Shown here one piece after another: positions 5,228-5,281 of a DNA stretch of 5,281 bases. Both the position numbers and the translations under genes were made by a program. The stretch lies in assembly GCA_945828175.1 (NCBI GenBank), contig CALZQD010000136.1:1-5281 (forward strand). The letters are read 5' to 3'. The stretch comes from an uncultured Bacteroidales bacterium (lineage in GTDB: Bacteria; Bacteroidota; Bacteroidia; Bacteroidales; Muribaculaceae). The first letter of the stretch is position 1. Each line of letters starts with the position of its first letter. The notes under the pieces are model-generated. The model saw only the letters and a program-made list of their open reading frames with translations. It did not search any database and had not been told where the DNA came from.

Positions 5228-5281
5228 GCGCGGGGATGTCTGCCGCTAAAGTGGTCGTGGATGGGGAGGTAACTTGCTGGC

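Larger units (their letters stand above)
4903..5281. other. 379-base spacer without a gene, filled with hairpins and repeats
   Basis: No reading frame here shows a recognisable protein, a proper leader or family-like composition. Minus-strand frames crossing it run into the DUF1573 gene antisense and pass through the hairpin arms. From about 4943 to 5227 the sequence is almost continuous secondary structure: stems at 4967-4984, 5031-5050, 5084-5103, 5115-5149 and 5152-5223. Bases 4903-4942 hold only a weak match, ggcttcag at 4934-4941, complementary to ctgaagcc at 4973-4980. Bases 5228-5281 show nothing I recognise; the minus frame entering at 5281 stops at 5248-5246 after eleven codons. Confidence 0.7.

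Noticed and set aside
5246..5281. 3' end of a convergent minus-strand gene entering from the right
   Set aside because: The eleven codons before the stop (ASKLPPHPRPL) are too short to support a gene, and the other minus frames run into the inverted repeat.

Overview
The window looks like a chromosomal piece of a GC-rich member of the Bacteroidales (Bacteroidota), possibly Muribaculaceae or a relative. The reasons are the gene order, debranching enzyme - glycosyltransferase - GH57, which I know from Bacteroides-type glycogen loci; gene starts with AT-rich leaders and no Shine-Dalgarno site; a DUF1573 exported protein; and heavy use of GCC/GAC/CTC-type codons. The family-level placement is inference.

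Positions 1-3736 hold three same-strand genes with gaps of only 32 and 17 bases, very probably one operon for storage glycogen in the cytoplasm. They are the C-terminal half of an amylo-alpha-1,6-glucosidase type debranching enzyme (1-1014, cut by the window edge), a GT-B retaining glycosyltransferase with glycogen-synthase-like motifs (1047-2306), and a GH57 alpha-amylase-like protein (2324-3736). Together they would elongate, trim and debranch alpha-1,4/1,6-glucan. The GH57 protein keeps the nucleophile Glu but has Asn where the general acid Asp is expected, and it ends in a coiled coil plus a Lys/Ala-rich basic tail. It may therefore be a non-hydrolytic, binding or regulatory partner of the glycosyltransferase.

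Positions 3737-3825 separate this operon from the next gene. They contain a perfect 8-bp hairpin (probable terminator or leader structure) and a curious eight-codon ORF behind an AGGAGG hexamer, in frame with the next gene and closed by TAG just before it. The next gene (3826-4902) encodes an exported protein with an N-terminal DUF1573 domain and at least one further similar beta-sandwich domain. Nothing links it functionally to glycogen.

Positions 4903-5281 have no credible gene. They hold a string of five strong hairpins. Two (4943-4989 and 5062-5107) are diverged copies of one repeat: the flanks and the TGAA tetraloop are shared, while the stem arms differ but stay fully complementary. A third hairpin (5031-5050) may be a more distant relative. 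A 13-bp perfect inverted repeat enclosing a second hairpin and followed by five T (5152-5227) is the best transcription terminator candidate. This structured, repeat-bearing spacer is the least explained part of the window.
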